Below are positions 1 to 14,800 of a stretch of DNA of 64,000 bases, one piece after another (position 1 is the stretch's first letter; each line of letters begins with the position of its first letter). Both the position numbers and the translations under genes were made by a program. Source of the DNA: Setophaga petechia (taxonomy: Eukaryota; Chordata; Aves; Passeriformes; Parulidae); the NCBI GenBank assembly GCA_024362935.1, contig JANCRA010000019.1, positions 6,444,501-6,508,500 of the forward strand. Reading direction: 5' to 3'. The notes beneath the pieces are model-generated. The model was not told the origin of the DNA, made no database searches, and saw only the letters and a program-made list of their open reading frames with translations.

Positions 1-2763
1 AGATAAAGACAAATGAATGCAATTTAGACTGTTATAGCAGAAAACAAATATAAAATCCACACTACTTATCTTAAAGCCAGGGTGAAAAAGGGAATGCAAG
101 TTTTTTTCTGAATCCTGAGCTAAGGAAGAGAATGGCTCGAGGTGTCCATCTCTTAAACATGTAAAGCACAAAGCCCACATTGATAGCACTCAAGAAATTC
201 TAAGTGTTGATTGTACATAACAATGAGCTGTGGGCCACAGGGAAGCTGTGTTGGCAGTCTGCATTTATTTTTAGTGTCAGGAAGCAACAGTGCTAAACTT
301 TATTTCTGCTGTTACACTCTTAGAAAATGCATCTTTGTGAGCCTCATGAGAAGCCCACAGTGATACTGTCTCAACAATTTCATCCACAAAGTGTAATTTT
401 AAAAGTAACTTAAAATTATTTAAGCATTGGAGAACAGCCATGAAAAAAACACGGGATTTTGTTAACAAACATTTCTTTTGTCAGACAAAGGGAAAGATTA
501 GCCAGAACTGTAGCTCTAGGTCTCCACTGAGCCCAGCAGGTGAAGTCAAGTAGTTTTAGTATCCAATTCATCTCTGCGATCTTCAAAGGCTAATGGATGA
601 TCCAGTTAGGAGTTACCAATAAACACTTAACAGAAACAGAAGCATTTAGGACACCTGAATTATTCTACTCTTCTAAACCAAGTAACTGTATCCATTCTTG
701 GAGTGAGTCATGCAATGAGAGAGTAAAATACCAATCACATGTGAGAGCAGTACACAATTAAGTACCAAAAAAACAAAAGAAATGGATTATTATGTTGGAA
801 TGGACACATAATCCATAGGTATTTTAAGCTTTTAGTTAGTTCCAAAATTGCTGAAGCCATATTTGGTAAGAATACACTGGATTATAAATTAAATTCTTTA
901 AAAGTTTGTTCAGTGGAACAGAAAGTTAAATAAGCCAAGTCTATAGACAGAAAGCAGCTAAAGTATTAGAATTTGAGATATGAATGTCGGTTAGAACAGT
1001 AGCTAGGACACTTTTTATTTGCTGATGACCACCTTCTTTTGAAGGCTGGCACATTGCTGAATAGGCTTAACAGCCTGGGAGCTAATTGGACCTGCAGTCC
1101 TAACAGCTATGCATTTTCCCATCCACAGACAGAAGGATACAGGTCCTGTTTATCCATTCTGATTTCATAGCTTTGGTCCAGCAACCACATATTCAGCCAT
1201 ACTAGCCCACATATTCAGGTAAATGCATGCTAACTATTTCAAGATTATGGCAAACATGTAATAAAATAATTTCATACAAAGAGAAGGTCAAAGCAAGAAC
1301 AGCTGACCAAAGGGATATTCTATACCATGTGGCAACATGCTCAGCACATAAAACTGGGAGGAGGAGGAGGAGGAAGAGGGGAACCATTCAAAGTGATGGT
1401 GTTTGTCTTTCCAAGTACCCATTATTCATGATGAAGACCTGCTTTCCCTGGGATGGCTGAACACCTGCCGGCTCATGGGAAGCAGTGTAATAATTTCCTA
1501 TTTTGCTTTACCTATTAAATTGTCTTTATCTCAACCCACTATTTTTCTCACTTCTACTTTTGTTTCTCTTCCCCCATCCTGCTGTAGAGAGAATAAGTGG
1601 CTATATGGACCCTGAGTTGCCAGCTAGGGTTAAACCATGCCATCCATTGAATCCTGTGCAGAAACCAGGAACAGACTGCTTCTTTGCTACAAAAATTAAG
1701 TCACATGTGCCTCTGTGTAAGTGATGAGCCAGTTTCCTGCAAAAACAAAAGGCTTTTTTCTGCTCCAATGGTCTCTACCTTAGAGGTGTAATTACTCAGT
1801 AAACATCTTTGCTCACAGGGTTTTAAAGCAGGAAAATACAGCATTGTCCATGCGTATTTCAACAGGAATTTGAGTTTATAATGAACATGAAAGCTTTCAC
1901 AAAAATGAGTATTTGTCTAGCTAAAACATGCATAAATTGAAGAGTGAAAACTGAATCTGTACATCACTGACATTACACCAACAATTGTTTGTGGAAAAAA
2001 ATTTCTCTGTAGCCTTAAGTCACACAACAGTCTTTAGCTGAAATAGTCCATGTCTACCCCAAGTCCAGTAATTACAGTCCAATTAGTCATAGAAAGGAAA
2101 AATTATATGTTGATTAAACTCTTGATAGTTACTCCAATTTCTGTGGACAGTTTTTTACTGAGACATAGTCGATGGGAAAAACTGACGTGAGAAAGTACAT
2201 CTGAGAAAGCAACAGCTGCCTAATTCAAGGACATGGTTTCTTTGAGCAAGAAGTTGTTTAATAAATTATGTGATAACAGGAGGTAAAAAAGAAGCCACAA
2301 ACACCTTGAGAAAGGTGGGACTGACTTTTTATAGCTGACCAATAGTGAGCTCTAGTTTTGCAATATGTATGAGCCTTATGACTGTGATTATAAAAGGGTT
2401 TCTGTTAATCAATAAATCTGAGATTTGTTGGTCATCATCAGATGAGCAGGTCTCCCGTCTACCTTGTCAAATTTCTTCTGCTGCCTGGCTTCTGCTTTAG
2501 TCTAAACATTGTATTCAATACTTACCTTAATCATTGGTTCCCTTCACAGTTAAAGAGACATTGAAATCTATTAAGTCAAAGATCCAGTTTGCAGTTTCTC
2601 ATCTGATCTAGTTTGTGTTTCCTTATTTTCCCAATAAATAAAATTTAAGCATAACCTGCAATCCCTTTGTAGCATATTTTAATATAAATAAGCAGAAAAT
2701 GCCACAGGCACAGTACACACTCCAGCTACCTCCTAGGATAACAACATACTGGCATTTTCCTAC
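1..2763 (-). other. ATP6V1H intron 12 (partial)
   Basis: AT-rich intronic sequence with no recognisable coding exon. It contains an LTR fragment at 1296-1645. The terminal coding exon of ATP6V1H was looked for here and not found. Confidence 0.75.
1296..1645 (+). mobile_element. ERVL-like LTR fragment, plus orientation
   Basis: Contains the ordered landmarks of a common avian LTR. These are CTGACCAAAGGGATATTC, then ATTAAATTGTCTTTATCTCA (poly(A)-proximal region), then a GGGTTAAACCA end. The 5' part is missing. It lies antisense to ATP6V1H in the intron. The family label is from memory of avian repeats. Confidence 0.65.
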
Positions 2764-2865
2764 CGTTTCCCACGGGGATAGTGGCGTACATATTCTCCCA
2801 CATCATGAGCAGCTACGGCCAGCACCTGTGGATCATCAGAAACCTCCAGAAGTTTTGTCAGGATC
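2764..2865 (-). CDS. ATP6V1H: ATP6V1H exon 12: residues 389-422 plus two bases
   Basis: Encodes K(split) [18 protein letters not shown] to YVRHYPRGK and ends CG before a GTAGGAAAA donor (phase 2). The acceptor is TTTCCTAG. The next exon, which would encode the last roughly 57 residues and the stop, was searched for on the minus strand of 1-2763 and not seen. Confidence 0.96.
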
Positions 2866-5800
2866 CTAGGAAAGAATTTGAAACAATGAAGTTCCAGGTT
2901 TTGGGTTGGTTTTTATTTTTTTGTTTTGGTTTTCTTATGTGTTCATGGGTTTTTAATCAGTGATAACTTAAAATAACAAAGCCCATAGGCATAAAAATGC
3001 TTTACAAGTCACCCAAACAGTAAAGCTAGAACTTTTTCCAAACAATGCAGTTGTAGTTAACAAAACTGGGAACCTGCCCTAATTAACAGAATTATTTAAA
3101 GTATTCACTAGTCAGTTCAGTGAACTACATACACAAATACCTATAACCAAGGATTACAAAATCTCTCCTTTTTGTTTGACTTTGGCTCCAAGACCATCAG
3201 TTTTGAATTCTAAATAAGCTTCATTAGAAAGCAGTTCTTTCCTAACTCAAAGACTGAGATAAGAGCTATGCTCCTTCCAAATTACTCCAGTGCCACATTA
3301 TTTTCATAGCATGCATAGAAACACAGAGCCGTAAGAAGCGTAAAACAGCTTCTAGACTCTTAACACTGTCTGAGTTTTTAAATTAAGTAGTTAGATCACC
3401 TTTAGTGACAACCAGCTACCAGTAACACTGCTCTCTAGACAGTAATGAGAAGGGAGGAAAATAACACAGATTATGAAGGTTAGGCAGGGCTGAAAAGGTT
3501 AAACATAGAGATCACTGGAAAATTAGAGTATTCTATGCTTAGTGAGATGACAAATGTGTTCTAATCAGACAAAGTTAGAAACAAGCTGAAATTGGTAGGT
3601 TAAAAATTTAACTGGAATTCAAAAAAGGAACATGCTGGTAAAATTAAATTACCACAGCCATTGTCTCCCTAGAGGCCAGAAAGTGACAGGAAAACCACTT
3701 CTCAAATGAAAAGAACTCCTACTTTTGACAAGAAGAGGAAGCAGAAACTTGAACCATAAGACTAAGCAGAAGACACCACAGAGCCATATAATGATGTGGA
3801 ACAAAACATAAGCCCAACATCAAAGCAGGCAATAATGCAGAAGGTAAGAAAACAATTACATTTAACAGTAGTGTGAGAGTATTCGATTTAGAAAACTAAT
3901 AAGCAGGCAGATAAGGAAAAATAAAATTATATCGCTCAAAGCAAATAAGAGGATTGTCTGTCAAATGCCTTGCACGGCAAAAAATGAAGTTCTGAGGTGC
4001 AAGAATCTCCCCATTATGTTGTGGCAGAGGGTGGGTGGGTTTTTTAAGCATTGGTTTGTTTGGTTTGGTGTTGATTTTTTGGGGGATTTTTTTGAGTTGG
4101 TGGTGTGTCAGGAACTACTGAAGATCACTGTCTTTGTAGCAGCAGAAGCACAAGAAATTAAGTCCCAGAATCAGGAGAAATAAATACAGCAAGACATTGT
4201 AATCACTACAGGAAATACTAAGCCTCAACATCAACTTCACACCGTAGTTGTCAGCATCTAAAATTTTTAAGTCTATAATCCCACATATTCAACAATATGC
4301 ACTCAGGGAAGAATTTATCAAAATTTTTCTAAGGTGTCAGGCCAGCTGAAATGCACATAAAGCTCAGGATCACCTTGCTCTTGCCATGTCTTCTAACATC
4401 TCACATGCTCCATTTGACCTCCTGATTTCTGTTAGATCTGGCACTTATTAGCAAGCCCTGAACTGGAAGAACACTATGTGTTATCAGTTAATGACAAGAG
4501 CCAGGCATCATTTCAGGACACAGTTTCATATGCCAGACAGCCAGTCCTCGACTGCAAATAAATATGAGTTCAGGTTCACTTCATCTAACAATCTATGTAC
4601 TCTAAACACAGTACCAACACAAAATAGACACACTGCAACATAATGCACTCAGTCAAATTTTTCATGGAACGGTACAACAACTTTCAACTCCAAAGTATCC
4701 AAGACAGAAGTTCATTACTCAGATCAACATCACCGCACAACACAAATCTAAGATTAAGATACAGTAAAAAACATTTTTTAAATCAAATCAAACCTGCATG
4801 CAAGTTAAACTAAAGATATTTCCTCTACCATAAATACATTTTCATCAGTAAAAGCAAATAAAGAGTTCTGGTTTTGAACACAGTAAACTATACATTCTAA
4901 AATAAGCAGGATGTTTTGACTTGCTTTCATCCTTGACTTTGTGTTAAAATGTAAAACCTTTATTAGATTCTGGTTCATATAAACACAGAAAATATTAAAG
5001 GATCACATTATTCAAGACCTGAAAACTTACTTGAGTAGTTCATAATTCTTCTCATTTAGTCTTACAGCATTCTCCCGCCAAAACTTCTCAGATTTGTGCA
5101 CAGGACTCCACTCCAGTCTTCCTGATTTGAGCTCAGAGCTGTATTCATCAAAGGAGCTGCAACACAAACCCTAAATGAGATATTGGCCAAGCTTCTACAA
5201 ACACTTTGAACCATATGCCCAAGCCTGTCCCTAACGAAGCTGGAGCTCTAATTGCTATGACACATTTGGAAGTCAGTGCTCTGCAGAGTATGAGAATTGT
5301 TCCCTGTCTCACCATTTGGTAAGTAAGAAAATGCATGAGAGGCAAGAAGAAAAAGTTGTTTTCAAACACAACCCTCTATCTGCCCCAAAACTATTCCCAG
5401 AAAACAAATTTTAAAAAAAATTAAAAACCCAACCACGCAAATGTAACATTTTGGAATTTAATTCTCTGTTTTTCTGAGTTTTTATGTTTTAACTTCCCCA
5501 ATCAAAGATTTCAGTCTACCTTCCATCCACTTAAACCTTGGACACTACCTACAATATGCATTTCAATTTAGGCATAAGACCAAGAACTAGGTAAACACTA
5601 GCAAAAACTTGAGTTAATCTGGACAGTAGAAATTATTCTAATCAGGTAGACTTCAGTTTTGACTGGAAATCCTTTAAGATCACTTTTGAGTCCTTTAATA
5701 ATTTCTCAGTACAAAGATCACATCTATAAGTGAAGACTTATTTTCTATCTATTTTCTTTTCAGCCTCTAAATACTGACACACAAAAGGAAACTAACAACC

Positions 5801-8800
5801 AGCACATCTCTGTATGCTCTACCTTACTAAATAGCATTTACATATCATAATTCTGTAGATATTTTAGCCTTACAAAAGAAAAAGGTTCTACCAACATTCA
5901 CATAACTGCATTTTTTAAAGTGCACACTGCAAAGCATACCTAAGGTCCTGCACGCTCTCACCAAGCTTGTCCAGTAGAAATTTGATATCTTCACTGATGT
6001 CTTCATCATCATATTTCTGCTGATCCAAATTCTCTAGCTGCTTTAAAACCTTACACTGAATCATAGCAAGAGCATATTCCTGGCGAGTTTCTCTCTCAGT
6101 AGACTTCTCTAACAAATTCTAGGGAAGTAAAGATGTATTTATTTTAAGAACAGACTACTTTGAAACAAAGCAGTATTTTAAAGAAATAACTTTTTCATTA
6201 CTTTTTTCACTAATAAGGGACAAAATTGACCACTTCCTGAAAGAATCTCTTTCTTCAATAATAGAGAGTACTAATTCACCTGTTTTGAATATTTTCCACA
6301 TGAAACTGAGGTGACTACAAATACTACTCAAAGAAAAAGGGCAGGCTTATATCTCAAATACCAGAACTTCCACCATAAACAGCCACTTTTATCTTGGATT
6401 ATCATTTTAGCTTTCTGTGCAGCAATAGCATAAGGCAGAGAACCTTTAAAAAAAATAACCTGAAGTCTTATTTCCAAATCAAAGTTACCATCTGGATTTG
6501 ATCAGCTCTTTTCAAGTCTGGGAATATTCCAACTAGACATTTTTATTTAAACAGAAGCTTGTTGGTAAGATTGGAAGTATAAGCACAGAATGCAGTAGTC
6601 AAGCTCCATTATCATCTAGTTCATTTCAACTCAACATTTCAACTCAATTTTATCAGCTTTCAAATATATTTTTCAATCGGAGCTGGCCACCTGCACTTTT
6701 TGATAAAGTTGAAAACATGAATTTCATACAAAAGACAAAGTCCTTAATAAACAGAACAGGTGTCCATATAAACAGGATTTAACATCTGCCAGAAATAAGC
6801 AGTGAAACTATATTTAAGGAATTTGACTGCATCACTTCTGTGACAGAACTATTACACTTGAGGTTCTTTTATATCAGACATCCTATTAGTTACTGAAGCA
6901 GAACACTGCAAATCAATTTTAAAACTTGCAAACGAAATATAAGTCATATTATTGCTTTTAACGGCCATACACAATTAGCTTCAATGTGCAAAGAAAAGGC
7001 ACCCCAGTTTCTACTTCAGTAAGTGAAATAAAAGGTAATCCACAGAAAGCAATGGTAATTAGAGTTAAAACTGCTAATGAGAGCAAATGAAAAAATAATG
7101 AACCTTAAATAAGACAATTCAACAGGTTCAAGGAGCAGGTGGATAAAGGTTGCAAAGAACTCCTAGTTAAAGTAATTGCAAGCAGATGTGGAAGCTATTC
7201 CAAATATTATTACCTATCTCATACCATAGTGAGATGCTCAAGCTTTTCATAGTGAATTTGAAAGGATATGTTAACAAAGTAAAAACACAAACATATGGCT
7301 ACATAGAATGGATCAGTAAACTACTCAGTAATAAAAACCAAAATCTTAAGGTATAAGACTAGTTCTAGGAAGGAAACAGATGCAGAAGGGCATAAAAGTA
7401 CAAAAAATGAGGGGATAAAATAATAGGTAGAGAAAACAGTAGATTCAAAGAGAGAGGAGTGCCCAATACTTGTTGCTTTATAGAAAAAAATATTAAATTT
7501 GCAGTTATATACTTCAGGCACTTAACTTGACAAAAAAGTGAAATATGTCAGCTTAGGAGAAGTAGTAGAGAGGACATCCAAATTCCCAAGACTCATGGAG
7601 CACTTTCCATAATGCATAGACAGACTGAGAAATCATCAAGCCTAGTCTTATTCAATTCCCTCCCCTTCCGACCCCAGAAACTGTGGCATCTCATACAGGA
7701 GAAAGACTACTTTTCCTCTGCTACCTATATTAATTCTGTTTCAGAACTCACAGCTCTGATGTCTAATTTCTAATCCATTATGTTCCTGGCTGCCAGTTAA
7801 CAACTCATCTCCACGCCAACACGAGTCCTTAATGTTGGAGAAAGGAAACAGCTAAATTACACTCCCCAAGCCCGTAACAGAAACAACTTATTCTTTCTTT
7901 GTCTTTATTTTTTTAAAAAAATAGCTTCATTTTTGTCTCCTCTTGCAAAACACAGGAGATCTAAGAACTAGGAATTACTTCTCCTATTTTTTATGACCTC
8001 AGAATAGGAAGAAACTGGATACTGCTGATCTTCTCAGCTTCTTTTTCTCTTAATTTTTTTTCCCAATTTGCCTTGCTGTATGTCCTCACTTAATCTTAAG
8101 ATCTTTAAGAACACAAGAGTGTTCCAAGATCTAGAGAGTAAGAATAGTAAGAATATATAGTAAGAATGGCTCGTACTGAGGATTTCATACCACTGTACTC
8201 CTTCAGTAAGACAAATAAGAGATTCTTATGATCTGCCTTATCAAGAATTATTTCAGTGGCAGATGTTTCCAGATAGACAGAGAAGGACCTTCACATAGCT
8301 TATCATTGCTAATCACCAAATCAGTAAGCAACAATTTCACTCTTCCCATTCTAATGTGCTTGCAACACTTACTATTGGAACATCCAGGAAAACAAACAGC
8401 TTCCAAGACTTGCTTTTCCTACTCAGGAATACCAAGTGCTGCTTGAAAACAGCATTACAAGTTATTACAGCTTTCCTGTATTACTCACAAGACACTGGCA
8501 AGCATGCACATAAAACTAGTAGCATCCATGCACCTACAATGGTACTCTCATAGTAAAAACATCAAGCCTAGGTACTCAATTCTTCCTAATTATCTCATAT
8601 AGGACCAGGAAAATTCAGGTAATGCAGACATAGAAATTCAACTACTCACTCTTACATGGGTATTTTCATCTGCCTTTACAGAATGACAAAGAAAAGATTT
8701 TTGGACTAGTAAATAAAAATAAGCTCTCAGTTGGACAAACATATGCATTCAAAATAATACTTTGTTAATTAAAGCTTCAAAAGGTAAAATTTAACAGCTA

Positions 8801-11800
8801 TTAGTAACTCCAGGGTTTTATAGCAGTACCAGTAGGAGAAAACCTTGAATTCAATAAGAGAAATCACTAGTGCCTGTGTTAACATTGTTTTTTTTAGTCA
8901 ATCTTATTTTAAGAAGGAATTGAATAGCAAATATTTTTGACTAGTAATAGCCTTCATATTACCAAAACCTCAAGTTTAAAAAAAACAAAACCCAAAAAAA
9001 CCCAGAGAGTTAAGCTTTCCATCAGCTTATTGATATGGTCCAGCAGAAATAACTGTTAATCAGCAACATTTGAGACCTAGGAATTTGTGAGAGAAGCACA
9101 GCACAACTGCAGTCAACAGGTACTCACCCGAAATGCTGCGAGGATGATCCTGGTTACTTTCTCTTTGACAGATTCCTGAAGAATATCCGACAGCACGGGG
9201 ACAATATTGTACCGACGAAGATATTCACACATTTGAGGGCTAAATGCCAGCAGCCACACACAGAAAATCATCTGATACTGCAGCTGAAAACCGCATTTGT
9301 TGCTCAAGACACCCATGATGCTAAAAAATTGACATAGTATACATTTAATTTTTAAATGATTACTACATAGGATTGCATTGCTCCGATCTGAAACGTTAAA
9401 AGAAATGGTAACCCAAACTTATTGGAAAGAGCTGCTGAGGATGAGCGTACAACACACACTTCACAGTAACCTGCATCACTATTTATCATTGTATAAGCAG
9501 CTTGTTTCAGAAAGCCATCTTTCAAAGAGATGGTTTTTTTCACATTAGCCTTAAAGCCATAAAGCAGCTTTTTACATTTGAACTGATGTGGTACTGTATC
9601 CATCTTCTGGTTAACCAAGACAGTTTTTCTACTGGTATGTTTAAAGCATTATTTGTCATTCTGGAAGAAACAGAGAAATCTCAGCTACTCCTTCAGACTT
9701 AAGAAGAAATAAATGGAACAAAATCTACATAAAAATTGAACCTCGTTCCTTAATTGCATTTGTCCACAGGAGCTCTGAAAAGAGCTGAAGTATTCATTAT
9801 TTAACAGCAAGTTCTCGGAAAATGGCTCATAGACACAAATATACAAACTACTAGTAGAAAAATTATAGCACCACAAGATCTTCAAGAAGACATCATGCAG
9901 AAGGTTTGCTCAGCTGAAGTTTTGAAAACTTAACAACATTTTACATGTCAATTTTGAAATAGATAACTCAATTTAAAATTTAAAAAAGACTCTACATTCA
10001 AAATCATTCTTATCAAGTTTAAAACCAGTTCAAACATGGTGAAACACAAGCTTATTGTAATGCTTTAATACTTGATTAAAAAGCTTCCTTGGTTTCAGCA
10101 GCGTCACCTTGACACACAGGAACATCTCCTGAAATTTTACTTCACTAGGAATTTTTACTTTTCTCCATTTCAGTGTAAAGGGATATTTTTCATTAAAGTG
10201 GAAATTATGTACCAACCATCCCCAGTAGAGGCATAGATGGCAGAAAAATTATTTATAGGCAAGCATTTTTTAAATAAGATTAGTGCTGAAATCCTATCCT
10301 AATGCAAAGCTATTTATTAGGAGAATTGGATAAAAGAGTGACCTACTTGAAGCCATATGTGGAAAAAATTAGTCTTAGCTCTAGAAAATGTTTCTCCTTT
10401 CACTAATATTTTCAGACAGAACAATTCCAAACTCAAAGACTAGGATGATTAGCAGGAACTCATTTTGTTAGTCCTTGTTCTACTAAAAAATAAACAGAAT
10501 ATCTTCAGCTGAAGACAAATATTCCTGTTCAGATACATACTTAAGCAGTTCTTCTTGAAAAGGGAGGTTGCACCAATGACTCAACAATGCAAGTTTCATT
10601 TGTCTATTTGACTCTGTTAATGTTTGAAAACAAATCTCTTGTAGGCAAACAGAGCAGCTGTCTATTACAAGAAGTTCTATTCCAATAAAAGGTCACTGGG
10701 GAAAACACTACTTAGTGCATGTATATCCATATAAATTGAAATAGGTGCTCACCAATTTACTCCATCTGCTTCTACCCATGCAAAGCGGTATTCATTGACC
10801 CTGAGCATCAGCTGCAGACAGCCAGCAACACATTGTACATACTGGGAACTCTGGGTGAAAAGAACAACACTTCTTACCAGAAGAGTCAGGTAGTAAGAGC
10901 TGAAGTACAGTTTCCCTAATTATGCTTTACTGGCATAAAAGGAGAGAGTTCTGAATATTAAAGAAGTGTTATGCAAGCAATACCACTTTACATTATCAGA
11001 ATATTTGAACATGCCTTCCTTCAGTATCTATGAATGAAAGCTGTCCTTTGTTTGAATAAAGTTGCCAGAACATGTTTTTCTCTCTTCTTACTCAACTGTC
11101 AGCATTACCTTCACTAATTCTAATCATACATTAATCAGATATGCTGCTGATAAAATCTTGTTTGCTTTTTTCCTCCCTATAAGCTTTTTCCTTGAAATTC
11201 TCACAGTAGCTCACTCACATAATACAAACTCAAACCTTTCAAACATTTAATGAAGTAAAGAAGTTAGGCAATCCCATATGAAAAGAAAGGAGGCAATAAA
11301 CAGAACTGAAAATAAAGAGTAACTCATTCTGTGTCTCTCATGAGAGATTTAAGTCCTTTATGTAAAAGCTAAGTCTGTGCATCTAGGCTCAAATCATCTA
11401 GAAATCAATTTCCCTGTGAAAGTATTCATTTTCACACTCCATGCAAATAAAACAGCTACAAACACACAGACAGCTCTCCCACTCCAAATAATGCATTAAT
11501 TTATCTGGATCACCAACCCATTGAACTTGGAGTTTTCTTTAAAAAGAGTCTGTCATAAAAGCATTGTCTTCCAACACCATTATAATTGAAATTTCATAAT
11601 AAGATTACAGTTCTCATTTCCTGTATAAAATGCTACAACTGCCTCTCTAATTCACTCTGAAATTAGCCAGGACCTGCTTGAAAATCCTGCATAAGCTAGA
11701 CCTGAATCCAAACACTAACGAGGTTAAGACAATACTTACCCACTTTAATTATCTAAAACATATTTGCACTCTGCTGCTCTGGCCCCTGCCATGGCACAGT

Positions 11801-14800
11801 ACATCCATGCAGTGCCACAGTGCAATGAATAATGATTTCTGAGCACGTCAGAAGAGCTCATGGCTTCACAGTAAGTGCTGCTGTGTGCTGCAGAACTATA
11901 TATTCTTTTATGGCTGTATGACAAAGGGCTGTCAGTCTAACAAAACTTAACACTCTGCAACACAGATCTGCACATGAAATACTGAAATACTTCAACTTAT
12001 ATGCTCAGGCCATTTTTTATGCCCTACCCATAGTAGGGCATAGTAGTACCCATGAACAACAGTCTGGCATATTTTCTATTTTAAACCCCAGATGGGCTTA
12101 AAGTAGAAAAACAACTCCTTTAAACCTCCTCCTGTAGAGGAGGTTTCTCCTCTACAGGAAGCTAACACTTTAAAGCCATGACTACACTTTGAAGAACAAC
12201 AAATCCCAACTTAAATCTTCTGAGAAACTGTGACCACTTTCAGGCTGCAAAATGAACAAAAGACCAAACTGAATTGTACTCCACATTCAAGAGCTATGAT
12301 CAATTGCCTCATCATACCACAACACCACAGAAAATCCAGTCAGGGTGATCATTTGCATTTGTTATACTGCCTCAGTTCATTTCCAAGCCCAGCAGCTTTC
12401 ACAGATACAGGAAATTCAGTATTTAAAAAAATGTTAATGCTAAAAGGACAATCTGTTTTCCTCTGAATTCAAGCTATTCAGATATGAAAAGCTTACAGCT
12501 TTGAAAGCACTCCTGCAATTTCATGCTACAGTGGTTTATGGGCAGTATCAGCTTTAATATCTGATGTGCCCTTTTCTGAGTTCTGCACAGCACAACAGCC
12601 AAAAGCTTCTCAGTTTCAGGTTTCTTCAACAAGTCCAACAGCTCAGTGGTAAACAGACAGTACTGAATCACAGAATCATTTGGGCTGGAAAAGACCTCTA
12701 AGTTTACAAAGTCAGGGACTTAAAACTGTTCGAATATTAAATTAATTTTATATAATTTTTTCAAGTTTTAACAAAGAGAATCCTAGACACATCAACAGCT
12801 TTAACGAGACAAACTAACTTGTAAAATATACACTTCCACTGCCAATATTCTATGTGAAATGAAGTGCTTAAAAATACTTTTGTTTCTTGGCGCCATCACC
12901 TGGCACTCTGCTGTACAGTTCTGATTCCAAGTACTTCTTATCACTGGCACCAGAAGAGATATGCACCTTAATCCAAGGAGTGAACATCACCTGCCCAAAA
13001 TAGCAGATTGACAGATTTCAAAGATATACTCACATCACTTGTGGAGACTGCTCCTGAATCCACAGAACCCCCTGTACCGCGTAGTTTCTAGTAAAAAAAG
13101 AAGTTTAAAATCAGAGCTGTTCTTCACTCTTAAGGAACAGCTGTTACCAAGTTTCTTTCAGTTCTCCAATCTTTCTAGTCATAAACAAAAAAAAAAAAAA
13201 TTGGAATCTATTCAATGCTTAATATATTACCATAATATATTGTACATATTTCCCACACACACTTTATGTGTAGAAGAACAAGTTTGGAACTGATCTGGTA
13301 CGTTAACATTTTTAATTATTTAAGTGTGGATTTATTCAAGACATTAATTTATCTTAGAATTTGAAAACTGTACTCTTGCATCTTTCTGAAGGAAAGTCCA
13401 ACTTTAAGATTCCCATTCCAGAGGGGAAAAAAAATTCTTTTTTAATAAGCCCAGTTTAGAAAACTATGAAAAATATACCATTAATAAATCTACTGAATGT
13501 TTCTCAGCTCTCCAGAATCCACTTCTACTACAGCACTAAGAGGAATGAGTGACAAATCACTGTGTTTTGAAGGAAAAATGTCCAGAAATTAATGCAAAGG
13601 AGAATGATTAATCTTTGAAGGACAAGCCAGAAGTTTATGGTTCAAATGGAGCCAATACTATTAAAACACTGTCCAAGTAACTTGGAATTTATTCAGTTTC
13701 AAGACACAGACTAAAAGTAAAGGCTTTGTACTACAGTAAACTGGAAAAAGGTTTTGATATTCAAATTCTGCTGCCATGTTACTTTTCTTCCCAGCAAAAA
13801 ACTGTGATAACCAAAATAGTAGAGGCAAGACAACAAACTCTCGTCTCATATTTTCTCTGTGTCCAGAAGAAAAAAGACAGTGGTAACCAACAGAAAAGGC
13901 AAAAATATTTATTATTAATTCACATTTCAAGGACTGGAGTAAAACACTTAAAATACTAATTTAAAAAGTAAGTGCTTGAATAAAGAATATTTAGTTTTAA
14001 AAATGACAAAATAAAATATCATTTAAAAAAAAAACAAAACCAAAAATATACCTCATTTGCACATTTATACATTCATATTCTTTAGAAAGTTTCCAAAGTT
14101 ACTATGACGTTTAAACAAAAGCAGCTTTTTACCTGTGAACTAAGCTGAGTTTTAATCCAGTTGAAATAGTAATTCAAGTCACTGCCTTCCATAAGCTCCC
14201 TCCCCCAAGCAGCCAGTTTGGCAATGATTCTTGCTGCCTGAAAAAGAATGCAATAAACCGATTTTTCAAACACAGCAATTTCAGAATTCAGTTCTCTAAA
14301 CTTTGGAAACCAGTTTTAGATAAAAGTTAGCTCCTTACAGAAATCTACCTGTTTTCTATGCAGAGGACACTTTGTACCTGTTATCAGTTACCTGTAGCTG
14401 TTGAAGTTCACAAGGCACCAGCAAAGAACTCAGAAGGAGATGGAGGGAAGCTGTCGATGGGCTACGGCTGTAGGGCACTACTAGAGTCAGAAATCAATCA
14501 AAACCAAGATACTTGGTGGCCTAACACATGCAGGCTTGATTTAAGCAATGTGGCATATGCCAGTACAAATGGTAACATGGTATTGAAGGTTTTTTGTACT
14601 TAAACTGAAGGAAGTAATCTTCAAGAAGAGAGAAGTTTCGATCCCAGAAAAAGAAGAGCAGAAAAGTAAAATGGAAGGTACAATTTAAGAATGAAGTCAG
14701 GGAGTAAAAATGTGGTCAAGTTAAGAATTTTCCTTATGCCCATGGCTTTAAGAATACTTAAACAAGAGTATATTTCTACATCAGACTTTCCAAATTATAT

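Larger units (their letters stand above)
10851..13033 (-). other. ATP6V1H intron 7
   Basis: AT-rich intron holding two small perfect hairpins (12020-12040 and 12130-12159) and a CR1 end at 12664-12712. Nothing else was recognised. Confidence 0.65.

Noticed and set aside
1..2763. Possible terminal exon of ATP6V1H in the left end of the window.
   Set aside because: The expected conserved C-terminal segment was looked for on the minus strand and not found. It must lie beyond position 1.
12130..12159. Hairpin as a possible microRNA precursor.
   Set aside because: The stem is 13 bp with a 4-base loop, too short for a canonical precursor of about 60-80 bases.
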